From: Membranipora membranacea
Taxonomy: Eukaryota; Bryozoa; Gymnolaemata; Cheilostomatida; Membraniporidae
Length of the DNA stretch: 64,000 nucleotides
Assembly (NCBI GenBank): GCA_914767715.1
Contig: OU612066.1
Location: 39,406,283-39,470,282, forward strand
Direction: 5' to 3'
In this document: positions 1-11,374 of the stretch, piece after piece
Layout: each line of letters opens with the position of its first letter
Numbering within the stretch: position 1 is the first letter of the stretch
Notes under the pieces: model-generated
Databases searched by the model: none
The model's input: only the letters and a program-made list of their open reading frames with translations
What the model was told of the DNA's origin: nothing
Translations under genes and position numbers: made by a program

Positions 1-112
1 TCATCAATACTACCATTATATACAGTAGGTACATCAATACTACCATTATATACAGTAGGTACATCAATACTACCATTATAAACATCAATACTACCATTAT
101 ATACAACAAACT
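1..112. repeat. 33-bp tandem repeat, about 3 copies
   Basis: Three near-identical copies of a unit containing catcaatactaccattata and cagtaggtac sit at the left edge. The last copy is shortened. It lies downstream of the UAP1-like exon on the minus strand, so it is probably inside that gene's first intron. Confidence 0.8.
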
Positions 113-229
113 TTAATTAGAACACCTTCTATACAAGTAAGCTACAGCTCAGTGATTAAGTCAGACAGGTTACTAAAGTAATGTGAAGACAAACGAGGCC
201 AGCCAAAAAATTGTAGGAGTGGATTTGTT

Positions 230-300
230 ATTTACTGTGTGGTAATTACTGTGTGATTGTTACTGTGTGATATTTACTGTGTGGTATTTACTGTGATACT
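230..300. repeat. Short repeat in first intron of UAP1-like gene
   Basis: Four to five degenerate copies of a ttactgtgtgatat-like unit start about 40-55 bp inside the intron, counted from the donor of the minus-strand exon. This is a small example of the donor-proximal repeats seen elsewhere in the window. Confidence 0.6.
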
Positions 301-337
301 GAGAGTAATGTACCGTTAGATAATTGGTGTTACTTAC

Positions 338-480
338 TTGAAGTAGGTGTTGATGGCGGCGAGGTCGATGGCGTTGATCTGTTTAGAGAGAGAGTTTTGT
401 TCTTCTGTGTCGAGATCGGACCAGAACTGGAGTAAGTGCTCCTGTCCTGAATTCTCTAACTTAGCTCTTATATCCTCCAT
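338..480 (-). CDS. UAP1: UDP-N-acetylhexosamine pyrophosphorylase, first coding exon (partial)
   Basis: The exon begins with ATG at 480 and encodes 47 residues plus 2 bases: MEDIRAKLENSGQEHLLQFW, then an acidic stretch and a second helix ending INTYF. It ends at a strong donor (gtaagtaa, from 337 leftwards). The GQEHLLxFW motif, its distance from the start and the helical spacing match the N-terminus of UAP1/AGX enzymes, which make UDP-GlcNAc from UTP and GlcNAc-1-phosphate in the cytosol for chitin, glycan and GPI synthesis. The catalytic core would lie left of the window, so activity cannot be judged. The identification rests on one short exon remembered as family-typical. The paralogue UAP1L1 is not excluded. 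Confidence 0.72.
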
Positions 481-2066
481 TCTGATATCACTGCTTGTCG
501 TTGAGCCGGTTATATAAAGAAATTATTTTCTACAAAAATAAATGTTATTATTAATGCGTTTGTACTAAGGAGGACAAGACAGTAAGGAAATAGGGACAGA
601 ATGTCACCATTTACCTACTCTCAGCTCAGTTATAATCAGTGAGGAGATTATCTGGCCTGTCACTGTGTGATCTTATGATGTAACTTAGCAATTATCAGCT
701 GCCTGTAAAGAGATAAGCTAATTTAACAGTGGTGTACTGACCGAGCAGGCCGGCTAACTTACATGATAGATAGATGGGTAAAGATAGACTAACATGTGCA
801 GGTGCTCCCTCACTGAGTTAATACTCTTAACTGATAAGAGTAACGTGACAGTATCTCATTATTATATAGCTGCAGGCAGATCATGATACAGGGACATGAC
901 ACAGTGAAGCAGGCGGCTCGTCCTCGGTCCTCCTTGTTATCTGGTATGCAGAGGGTAACTAATGTAATCTTACAATGATTGATGTACCGGTACTTGTAAT
1001 CTGTAACCATAGATACCATGAGATCATCTGTTTGATTGGCTCAGATGTCACAGTATAAGATGCGGGTGTATTACACACACATATACACCCACCGATTATA
1101 CTGCGCAGTGCTCTAATACTGCGTACTAATACGTCACCCAATCATGTATCATACAGAGAAGGTTATTTATATAACAATGACCCGACCCACCGACCGACCG
1201 ACCGACACATCATTCTATGACTAATTTACTGCTCTATACTGGAGCCTGTAGCTAATACGGATATTAATCAAAAGCTTTACCACTAAAGTTACAACATGCA
1301 GTTACAATGACCTCAACACTCTGAGCATTAGTGTCATCACTTCTCTCTAACCAGTAAACAAAATACCACAGATCTAAAGAGGTCACAAGAAATATTACTA
1401 AATCTCATGATGACACCCTGCTTGTTATTTCACTCTGACATTCTAATACTTTAGTGGGAGGTTATTATTTCACTCTGACAGACTATTACTTTGGTTATTA
1501 TTATTTTATCTTGAGGTGACATGACACCCAAAGTGTTCATATTATTTAAACTCATAGCTATAATAACAAATGATTCTTTATCTTGACTCATTTTCTAACT
1601 TACTAACTGTAGGGCCGGGTAACTCCAGTTGTAGGAGAGTTGTTGATCCTAGAGTAATATATTAATCTTCTGTGTTTAATATATGGATTATTGTAGGGCT
1701 ATATTCTTACTCTGTAATACTCCTATCTACTCATATAATGTTCATCAATGGGCCTGTATAAGTTCTTGTGAAGGCGACTCTGAATAGCACAGATTACAGG
1801 AATATTTTATAAATACGCGATTTAATTAATATATAGGAGGTGATTTTATTGTGTTATTAAAATGTTTGCAGTGTTCAGAACAAGCTTGAATAAATGAGAA
1901 CTAGAGAACTTTACTAAATAATTGATCCCTAGTAACCTTAGTAGATTGATGTAATGATATGAGTAAATGTTGTCCAGTTCCCACAGGCTCGTAATGAGAT
2001 ATTATCATGTAGAAGTTGAAGTAGATGTAGATACACAGCTTGAAGGTGGGACAATCCCACATTGAT
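481..2066. other. Intergenic, upstream of UAP1-like gene
   Basis: No convincing exon is seen on either strand. It presumably includes the 5'UTR and promoter of the minus-strand UAP1-like gene. A short ccga repeat lies near 1187-1203. No clear TATA or Inr was recognised. Confidence 0.5.
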
Positions 2067-2607
2067 GCCCCCTCCATGGGCGTCAGAAGGATTTACCAAG
2101 GGGTGCTCCTTTTAGCTGTGGAGTAGTTAGTGGCATGTGTAAGCGGGGAGAGTGCGGGAGGGGCGCTTGGGCGCCCCTCCCGCCGACGGAAATTTCTTGA
2201 AATCCGAGACCCAAAAAGAGACATTCTGGTACATACCAGCCAACTTATATGGATGAGCAACACCAAGCATGGTACCAAAGATATTTAACAGCAACATTTA
2301 TTAGGCCTTATTTGATTGACTATTAGTCATTGACGTTGCAGAATGGTAAAATCGTACCCAGCTCCAGTTTTCTGCTGTGTAGCCTGGAAAAGGAATCGAT
2401 TACCTGGCCCAATATTAAGAATTTATGTTGATTGGGCAACAACAACAACAGGGTAAAATGATTGGCCCAGTTATTGGCTACAAGGAGTTCCTTTGACACT
2501 GACAAGGATAAACAACTCCAATTGTTAAAAAAAAAAAAATTTTAAACCTCCCAAGGAGTGCTCACTTGAGCACCCTGATCACCCCTTCTGACGCCCATGG
2601 CCCCCTC
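2067..2607. mobile_element. hAT-type MITE, 525 bp, with 8-bp target duplication
   Basis: Terminal inverted repeats CATGGGCGTCAGAAGG (2075-2090) and its exact complement (2584-2599) bound the element. The identical 8-bp direct repeat gccccctc flanks it at 2067-2074 and 2600-2607. An 8-bp duplication with a short G-rich inverted end is the hallmark of hAT transposons. A subterminal GGGTGCTC motif recurs near both ends. Inside is a perfect 13-bp GC stem with a 4-base loop (2154-2183). There is no transposase ORF, so it is non-autonomous. Confidence 0.85.
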
Positions 2608-5600
2608 CTCCTAATGCCTCCCCTCCTTATGGGATCTGGACGACTGGACCCATAATTATCTTACTGTACCAACTACTTGGCATTGAGTATTAAGTGCTCT
2701 TTGAGTTTACTAACCGATTATACCACGCCTGCCATCTCACATCTCCTTGACAAAGTTTAGCTGATAATAGTTTAACCCTATAATACATATTGACATAGGT
2801 GCAGCCCTAAAAACAAACATCAGTTTGCCTGAGATTATTAGCAGATTCTCTTATAGTAGAGTTAGGTTTATTCTCTAACAAAACAAAAACCGACTCATAC
2901 ACCGAAGTCCGTGTATGATAGTCTACATAATGTCTCAGAGAACGATCTAGCTACCAGTGCCACTGGGAGATGTAATTTCCAGTGATTTTAGCCTCTATAT
3001 TGAAATTATCGATGCAACCAACGGTATCTCCCAATATATTGCCATTCAAATATACATATGCAAATATCCTAGGTTAGTTCATTGTAAATCCTGTAATCCT
3101 GTATGTCTCATGTAAATCAAACATGCCTTCAACAGCACAACTAATATTATAACTTAGTTGTGGTTTGGTGTATGTCGACTTTGGAGAGGGGAATCAAGGC
3201 GAGGGACATCGAGAATATTTATACCAGAGAAGCAGATATTGAGATCTCCATTACATAATACATGATGCACATATTAGAGCTGAAACTTTGCCAGATTGCT
3301 GGAACTGGTGTTATGTTTGCTAAGATTTGGTAGTAACCAATATGAAAAGAGATTGCAAACCCTACAGCACTATACAAGTCTCAAAGTACCAGGGACAAGG
3401 AGTGCATAACCTACAAAATTTAATTATTCTTGACTAAATTTGTAGCAGGGAGTTTGGTCCCAAACTCCCTGTTTGTAGAGACTGAACGGACAAATTCCTA
3501 AACCAACTCGATAAACTCTGGAGGAAATATGAGTATGGTGTAAAATCAGACAATATCTAAACATTCATAGAATACCTATAACAAATATTAACACTGTTCT
3601 TTTAGAGCATATGAGATAAGTGGAATTGTAATACTGTATTATATATTCATGTATAATATAGATACTGTTAGCCTATATATAAATGATCTTATATAGTTCT
3701 AGCTTCACAGCTGACTGACATCCGTATTAAATACAGGCATGATGCCACCAAGGCTCTCCAGTAATATAAGGGTAGAGCACTGCTCAGGAAATAGTGTTTT
3801 AGGATGATATAATATCATCTTTATTTTTAACTACTGAGTAAGTATTTTATACTCTTGTATCTTTATAAATAAACAAATTTCCTTATAATTGGATGACATG
3901 AAGACAACATATAGGGCCTACCTGGTGATCATTAGCTCGAGCAGAGAATTGAGAATCCATCAACTGTTCCACTCAATGCTGCAACCAAATACTGACTAGA
4001 GAGCAATGACGCATAACACTAAGCTTCAACTAGGATATGATATGAGTCGTGTACATATAACTATACTTTCTATCGGGTAATGTATGAAGGAAGTGCGGAG
4101 TTAGGTCACCATGGGGAAGTAAAAGTGTTGGGCAATACTGCTGAGGGAGTGTGTATGGATGGTTAACTGTATTATATGAGTATTTTAGTCGGCAAACAAC
4201 CAACAGACAACTCCATCTATATCTGACCTCAAACAACCTGAATGTTGAAACTATAAAACTATACTACTGCATTCCTTACTCCGTTTAGTGAGTATTTATA
4301 TCAAACCAAGTCTTTTGTTTTATTTTGTGAAACGATCTGGGCCTACAAACTAGACCTTCAGACTGCACACAGCGTCTCAAGACTTTCCCATGGCTGCCTT
4401 ACAACATGTCTTTTGGGCCTGCTTGCACCTGTCACCCTGATAGATAAGTTATTAGGCCTATGCCTTTGTATACAACCGTTGTCGTTGGTACAGTGATTAC
4501 TGTATAACAGCTTAATTCTTATTTCAGTTTATGTTGTACTGTCCAATTCACTATTTCAGAACAGAATATAGCAGTCTCAGATTCCACTGTGTCAGAAGCC
4601 AACTAATTGCTAAAATAATAATTGAATACAAAGCAGAGGATTAGGGATTAAAATTAGTGATGATGTCGGCCCAGTAGTAAGTATAACAACAATGAAAAAT
4701 GTCAATGACAATTGGTTTATCAGTTCTGAAAGGCACCTGACCAGTCACTAGCAACAGGCCAGGCCTATGTGAAAACTCTAGACTTGTTGTTGTTGTCGTG
4801 GGGCAGTCTTGAGAGGTTGTAGAGCAGTCTAAGGATGTTTTAGGGCCGCCTTGAAGGCCTGAGGCATAGACTCAAGTCATCTCACACCCATTACAAAATA
4901 AAGTACAGTTGTGAAATACCCTTTACCAGTGGTTCCTACATATCGTAGCAGCGGGTGGATTGTGTATACCCACAAATGAGTGTAGCGAAAGTAGAGAGCT
5001 GAGCCTAGCATACACGCGCCCCAGCATGCAATCGCATGAATCCAACATGCATTCAGACAAGCACACATTGCCTGCCATTGTACTCCTTTGTTCACCAAAC
5101 AAAAGGCCTTTTGTTACACAACTCTCATAGGTGCATTGGGGCATGTCTCCCTGACATCGGCCCCCAGGGCCTATCCAACAGGGTCTTTTAGAACTGTACT
5201 TTATCTTGTAATGAGGTAGATGTCAGTATCGTGGATATCATATGGTATTTGAGGCACTTTGTCCAATCCAACTGCACTCGGGTGTTCTGAGACTGTGCGT
5301 GTGGCAGGTGATGTATGAGATATGTCTTACAACACTCATGCGGACCATACAGCACTGGATATTTGTGGAACTAATGATTTATACCTTTCACTGTACTAGG
5401 TTAGTTTAGTAGGCTAATGCTGCCAGTGAGTGTGCCAAGTGAGTGAACTATCTTAGATAAAACACAGACAGTCTTAGCGTAGTGGTCTACTTCACACAAG
5501 GGTCTCTGGCAATGGCTGATTCAATGACTCATTGGTTGACTGGCACCTCGTCATGACAAAAACAACTGTGTACTTGAAAGAACAGACACCACACATAAGA

Positions 5601-6640
5601 GGGAGGACAAGCCAATAATGATACCAGACTGAGAATAATACTAATAGGACATGAGTACTACAGGTTATACAGTTTAGTACTAGTTGGTAAGTCGGTAAAA
5701 CAAGTCATTGCTAGAACATGGGTTTGAATTAGCACTATTGTCTTATGGTTATAAAGAGTAAGATCATTGTATTCGATAATAACCAACCTGGAAGCAACAG
5801 TGGTCCTTTCTTTTATTATTATCAGAAGAAGAAATTTCCTCAGTAAAAAATTGTTGTTTGGTAGCTCAGGAAACAAATACAGTATTATAGGTGTTCATTG
5901 CTGAAGTGATATTTTTTCGAGATGTGCTAATACAGTGAGTAAATCCTATGGGATCCTCATTAAGCCAAAAGATAACTCTGTTTGTAAAAATATAATGATT
6001 TAGTCCATATAGCCAAGGATAAAGCCAATGAACTCCCTTCATTGATAAAGCTATCTTACAGTTTAATGATATCTCTTTGGGGCTACAATTTGATTGACCA
6101 GGATAATGAATAGGCTTTGCAGTGTCCAAATCCACAAAATGAGCATATGAAAAAACCTCTTTTATTGTATTAGAAAACCTCTTTTATTGTTGAGGTAGTT
6201 TTGAGGCTATGCTCAATACAGCGAACACAGTAATACTCACTAGTGAGGGAACAACTCTTGCAATATCAATCCAAAGCTGTCTGCTTACATATGGGATGTA
6301 CCATGCCTACTAATTTTGAATATTCTAAATATAGAAACAGACTACAGACTATTTCTGATATGTAAAGGGTTATCTACCCTGATTTAAACTTGAACCTATT
6401 ATACCAATATTATGTAGACGGTTTCAACTTATATACATTTATCACAGAAACAATCTCACGGACATCATAAAAATATATTCTATACACATTTAATCCTGGC
6501 AATTATCGACATGGAATTCCACATTAAGAGGGCTGCACCCTCTTATAGCATTATCACAGACAGTCTATGGCATTTCCTATATTATTCTCATCAAGAGCGT
6601 TTCAGTGTCAATTCTGATTAATATTATCTTACTTACGACA
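2608..6640. other. Intergenic, no gene seen
   Basis: About 4 kb of AT-rich sequence with stops in all frames. No splice-bounded exon with family resemblance and no sizeable tandem array was found. Small open frames near 4.9-5.1 and 5.9-6.1 kb have no recognisable protein features. Confidence 0.45.
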
Positions 6641-6644
6641 TGTA

Positions 6645-6770
6645 ATATGAGTACATGTAATACGACATGTGATACGACATGTAATACGACATGTAATACA
6701 ACATGTAATACAACATGTAATACGACATGTAATATCTTACTTACGACACGTAATTACTTACGACATTAAT
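6645..6770. repeat. 12-bp repeat (acatgtaatacg)
   Basis: About eight copies of acatgtaatacg and close variants, then degenerate cttacgacat copies. Each unit contains the palindrome acatgt. Confidence 0.75.
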
Positions 6771-7177
6771 ATGTAACTTACGACATTGGCTAAGATCAAA
6801 GTGTCATGGCTAATGGCTGATTAGTGCCTGTTTCAGTTTCTGGCAGCTTGCTGCACACTCACGATTAGGAGGTCCACCATGGCCTCACCTCTAGGATACA
6901 TTCTAGCTTACTAGAATGTATCACACTCTCAGTATGAGGACTCCGGGCAACTTGCATCCCTCTTTAGGGGCAGCCAACCCTCTGTTTTGTCATAACCAGG
7001 GATTATTATTATCAATACACCTCATATAGCTTAGGCTACACAGTTAAGGTTCCGGGTGCGTCCCGCTTAATCTGCTCAGAGGGCAAGGTCAGGGTACGTC
7101 CCGCTTTGCAAAGTATTCTATCAGAAGTAAATGCACCCGCCACAAGCTTCCGCTTGTAAGCTACTCTCTAGCTAGAC

Positions 7178-7268
7178 ACAGCTCTGCTAGGTTGGCTTTG
7201 CCGCCAGTACGACCCTCAGTATAACAGCTCTGCTAGGTTGGCTTGGCCGCCAGTACGACACTCAGTGA
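7178..7268. repeat. 46-bp tandem duplication in GC-richer block
   Basis: Two adjacent copies start with acagctctgctaggttggct at about 7178 and 7224, with few differences. The surrounding 7040-7270 block is richer in GC than its flanks and repeats cgtcccgctt, suggesting an old mobile-element remnant of unknown class. Confidence 0.6.
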
Positions 7269-7614
7269 GTTTGTTTCGCTAGATACTGTTAGCCTGAAAA
7301 CCAAACCCTAGCCAGGTAATGGCCAGGTGTTCCACCCTATTGATATTTCCCGTACCACAATTGTATTAGGAAACCAAGGTAACATGGTATTGCTTACATA
7401 ACAGTGTGTTGAAAATGGGGGCATGTGTGCTGCACTGGTACTGACCAGAGGACTGAATTACTCCTGTCACCCAGAAAAGAAGGAAAAGAAGTATGGCAAA
7501 TTATAGTAGAATATGCAAGGCATTCCCAAGGGATTAAATGACATATATATATCACAATCTGGCAGCATCCTATATAAGCTTATTTACAAAATTACCAAAC
7601 CAGGAGTCCACCCA

Positions 7615-8480
7615 AACCCAACTAAATGGATACAGACGAGCTGGCTGGAAAATGGCGCTGCAGTCACCATGTTGTGTTGAACGGAGTTGTATTCTATACT
7701 AGAAGAGTAACTTCGAGATTACCACAAGGGTCCATAATTGGGCTCTTGTTTTTCCTGATTTATATAAATGATAAACCTGAAAACGTAAAAATCAATTTCA
7801 TCAAACGTAATAGTAAACTTTCTGATCAGCAGGACAAAGATAGTTGAATAGTGACCTTTCAAGGATTTTCATATGGTCACAATTGTGGCAAATGAATATC
7901 AACGAAAATAAATGTGAGGAAAACATGACCTTAAAATTACACCCTCCACTCCAAGTGAACGCAAACTATATATCGATCAACAACAAGCTGACATCCGTGG
8001 ATTTGATCAAGTCTCTAGGTCCATATTGACGATAAATTGTCCTTTGATGGCCATATCATAGAAATCTGCAGAAAAGCAACAAACACCCTACACATGCAGT
8101 TGAGATCTCTTAAGGAAGCCAAGACTGCCACAAGGATAGTAGGGTATAAACTCTCTGCCGACCCATCCTTAAGTACTGCACCATATAAGTTGGTCTCCGT
8201 ATGAGGAAAAAATAATTGAATTACTTGAAGCCATAAACAGGAAGGCTTTTCGCTGGTGCTGCAAAATACGATAGCATATCAGAAATTAAGAGTGACCAAT
8301 ATTGGCAAAAACTAAATAGTCGCAGGGAGTCTACAGATTGTATTACCAATGGAAAAGCAGCGGTTGAATGAGAAAGATTCATGCTCCACCAATCAAGCTC
8401 ATATGACACTAGATCAGGCTGAATAAAATCCACGAGTAATAAAAATATAACACGTTTCTCATTTGGGCACATATTCATAT
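7615..8480 (+). pseudogene. Degraded non-LTR (LINE) reverse transcriptase
   Basis: Frame pieces in order match a non-LTR reverse transcriptase. Around 7710-7790 they read SRLPQGSIIGLLFFLIYIND, equivalent to the conserved PQGSxLGPxLFLxYINDL block. Around 7850-7920 comes the segment ending in WxLxxNxxKC (here WQMNINENKC). The downstream thumb-like region (8040-8330) contains LEAINRKAFRWCC in another frame. The FADD catalytic aspartates are not recoverable. Stops and frameshifts break it into at least three frames, so it is dead. It is immediately followed by the 14-bp array. Confidence 0.75.
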
Positions 8481-8564
8481 AATCTTAATCCAAAGTCTGT
8501 TGCTGAGTAGTCTGTCCGCTCTGTTTTTGTCCCCCCCTCCACTCACTTTCCGTCATGCTGTGAG

Positions 8565-8950
8565 CTTGTGTAGGGGTTCTGTGGTAGGGGTTCTGTGGTA
8601 GGGGTTCTGTGGTAGGGGTTCTGTGGTAGGGGTTCTGTGGTAGCGGTTCTGTGGTAGGGGTTCTGTGGTAGGGTTTCTGTGGTAGCGGTTCTGTGGTAGC
8701 GGTTCTGTGGTAGGGGTTCTGTGGTAGGGGTTCTGTGGTAGGCGTTCTGTGGTAGGCGTTCTGTGGTAGGGGTTCTGTGGTAAGCGTTCTGTGGTAGGCG
8801 TTCTGTGGTAGGCATTCTGTGGTAGGCGTTCTGTGGTAGGCGTTCTGTGGTAGGCGTTCTGTGGTAGGCGTTCTGTGGTAGGCGTTCTGTGGTAGGCGTT
8901 CTGTGGTAGGCGTTCTGTGGTAGGCGTTCTGTGGTAGGGTTTCTGTGGCG
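8565..8950. repeat. 14-bp minisatellite (ggttctgtggtagg), about 27 copies
   Basis: Head-to-tail copies of a 14-bp unit vary mainly at one or two positions (ggggtt, ggcgtt, gcggtt). Variants are grouped: gggg types on the left, ggcg types on the right. It keeps all three minus-strand frames open, giving PQN.YHRT-type repeats that I do not regard as protein. Confidence 0.9.
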
Positions 8951-9143
8951 GCTTCCCTTGCATTGCTTTGTAATAAATGGATGACATGTAGTAAGCCTTG
9001 ATGCACTCAGTAAGTGATCAGTGTATCCCACTACCATACCAACACTCTTCTATCAATGCATAAACCAATTCTACATCATCAAGCGCCATTCGAGCGGCGC
9101 GTTGCAACCGCGCTGGCAAGGTGGTTTCAACGGACAGGCTGTC

Positions 9144-9204
9144 GGGGGGGGGGGGGGGGGGGGTCAGGGTTGGGTGGGTGGGTGTCCCCCCACCCAACCC
9201 TGAC
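9144..9204. other. Poly-G run followed by a hairpin
   Basis: Twenty consecutive Gs (9144-9163) are followed by an inverted repeat, tcagggttgggtggg (9164-9178) pairing with its complement ending at 9203. It could form a G-quadruplex or a hairpin. Such runs are also error-prone in assembly. Confidence 0.7.
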
Positions 9205-10854
9205 ATGTTGAATCCTTACATATACTAGAGCTCAGAAGCGGCAAAATTGATAATAGCCAGGTAAGCTGCTACGAAACTAACCAAAGGAGTTCCATGTTTG
9301 CCTATTCTGAAATAACCATATGCTCATCACTCCGCGTAGTGTTTGATTGACTTTAGGAAGAAAGAAGTCCTGGAGTCTTTTATCTTATCTTATCTTATCG
9401 ATTGATTGATTTATTACACATATTTCAGACAAGCAAATGTTGCGAAATTTAGTGTAAATACTGGCCATGTAGACATGAAACAAAACTGGAAAAAAGCTCT
9501 GTAGTACTGCAAAAATATCTCCCATCTTTCAGCGATTTACATTAAATTTGTGAAGTAATTTGCTTTACTGGCAAGATGCTTATTGTTAACTGTGCTAGAG
9601 GATACTTGATAGTATTTAATTGGTTATTGAATATTTTATGTAGGCCTCTGCTAAGAAGAACACACGAGTGTCAGCTGGTATCCCTGACAGTTATGTGGTA
9701 TCACGTCAGATTTATGAATAGACATATTACTACTGTAAGCTCATCCAAATAATATTCCCGTGGCTAAAGCTACAGTGTACCTAGCAACTCATGGGGGGTA
9801 TAAATGATTCGGTGTTTACTGATTGATATGTTTTGTTTTGTTGATAGCGCCAAAGATCTACAGTTTCCTGTCTAGATTACAAAATATTCAGACTATCAAA
9901 CCAACAAGTCAACCTTGATCAAACGCTTGACATCAGACAACAACAACATATCTGTTCATCAACTGTTTGAACTCGTACTTATACATTACCACCATAGAGT
10001 CATTATATACTATATACTATATACATATATATATATATATACAGTATATAATAAATTTATGATTACCAATCTGCATTTTTTATGATGATATTTATTATTT
10101 TGTTGCTGTGCGTATAACACACACTCTATAGTTGTCTCCTCTTTGTATATGAGAAGATGACTCAGTGGTAGAGACCTTCTGATTAACCTTGTACCTCAGT
10201 AAGAGAGCCGACACCACAACATACCCAGGATAAATAGGCCTGTCATAGGAACTGTCTGTATGTATACAGAATCACACTTCAATCATGTTAGTCTAGAAGC
10301 TGCGACTACCAGATAAAGCAGCAAAAAACACATAATTCACGAATTCAGCTGAAAGCGGAAAATGGTACTCCAAACCCCTATAACCCCCTCTGGCTAAACA
10401 ACGAGTACATAATGTTACCCAACTGGATGTGCAATGTTTTCTAGAGTAACTTATCAGGTCCAGTCAGGATAATGACGCTTCACATATTTAATTATAATTG
10501 CCTATGTGTTATTTGGCATCTTTTGTAGGCTAAAGGCCTATGTAATCTAGTTGAATTGTTTATATGAGAAATTACCAATGATCTGTATTGGATTCATAAT
10601 AAGTTGTGCGTAGAACAATCGATTTTTTGTTATGACTTGCGGATTAATTTGTTATGATGAGTTGATAAAATGTAGAAATTGTCTCTACCATATAATTGAA
10701 TGGAGTAATTAAGATTTCTGCTACCAGGAAAATATTAATTGAGTTAGGAGTTTTGAGCTGACAAAACATCATATCTATATAAGAGAGCTGGGTCCTAATC
10801 ACAAAATATATTGCGTCATACATGGTGACCTGCAGGCGATGGGCCAGAATCTAC
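9205..10854. other. Intergenic, no gene seen
   Basis: AT-rich sequence with (TCTTA)n/(GATT)n near 9380-9415 and a TA-rich microsatellite at about 10005-10050. No exon with family resemblance was found. Confidence 0.45.
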
Positions 10855-10976
10855 AGTTATCTCCTACAGTTATCCCCTACAGTTATCCCCTACAGTTATC
10901 CCCTACAGTTATCCCCTACATTTATCCCCTACAGTTATCTCCTACAGTTGTCCCCTACAGTTATCCCCTAAGGTTA
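10855..10976. repeat. 13-bp repeat (cagttatccccta)
   Basis: About nine tandem copies, about 400 bp upstream of the receptor start codon. Confidence 0.85.
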
Positions 10977-11374
10977 TCGAGTATCGATGATTCCCTTTTC
11001 TTATATACTTGATCTGTGTGGGCGTAGTAATAGGTCTATTGTACACATCAGCATGCAGGAAGAGCGCCTCAGTACATTATGAGATAACTAACTGTTCTCT
11101 TCGTCTCGAAGGTACCGAAGGTTCAGTGTATCATATTAAGACATCACTCTACTAATGCTTTTAAGTGCACTGCTTTACTACAGCTAAGTTGTATACTCCT
11201 GCTATTATTCCATTATTTGGTGGAATAACTAAGAAAACTCATCAGATTTTATTTGATGTGATGATTATAAGTCTGTTGATAGAGTTTTATTTATTAGCTC
11301 TACTCAGATTATCCGATAATATTATTATTAGACTGCAGGAGTTATAAGTGAGGAGCTGACAGCAGGCCGCCGAC

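Noticed and set aside
8485-9037. Three overlapping minus-strand frames with PQNPYHRT repeats
   Set aside because: Translation of the 14-bp array in all three frames; no gene context.
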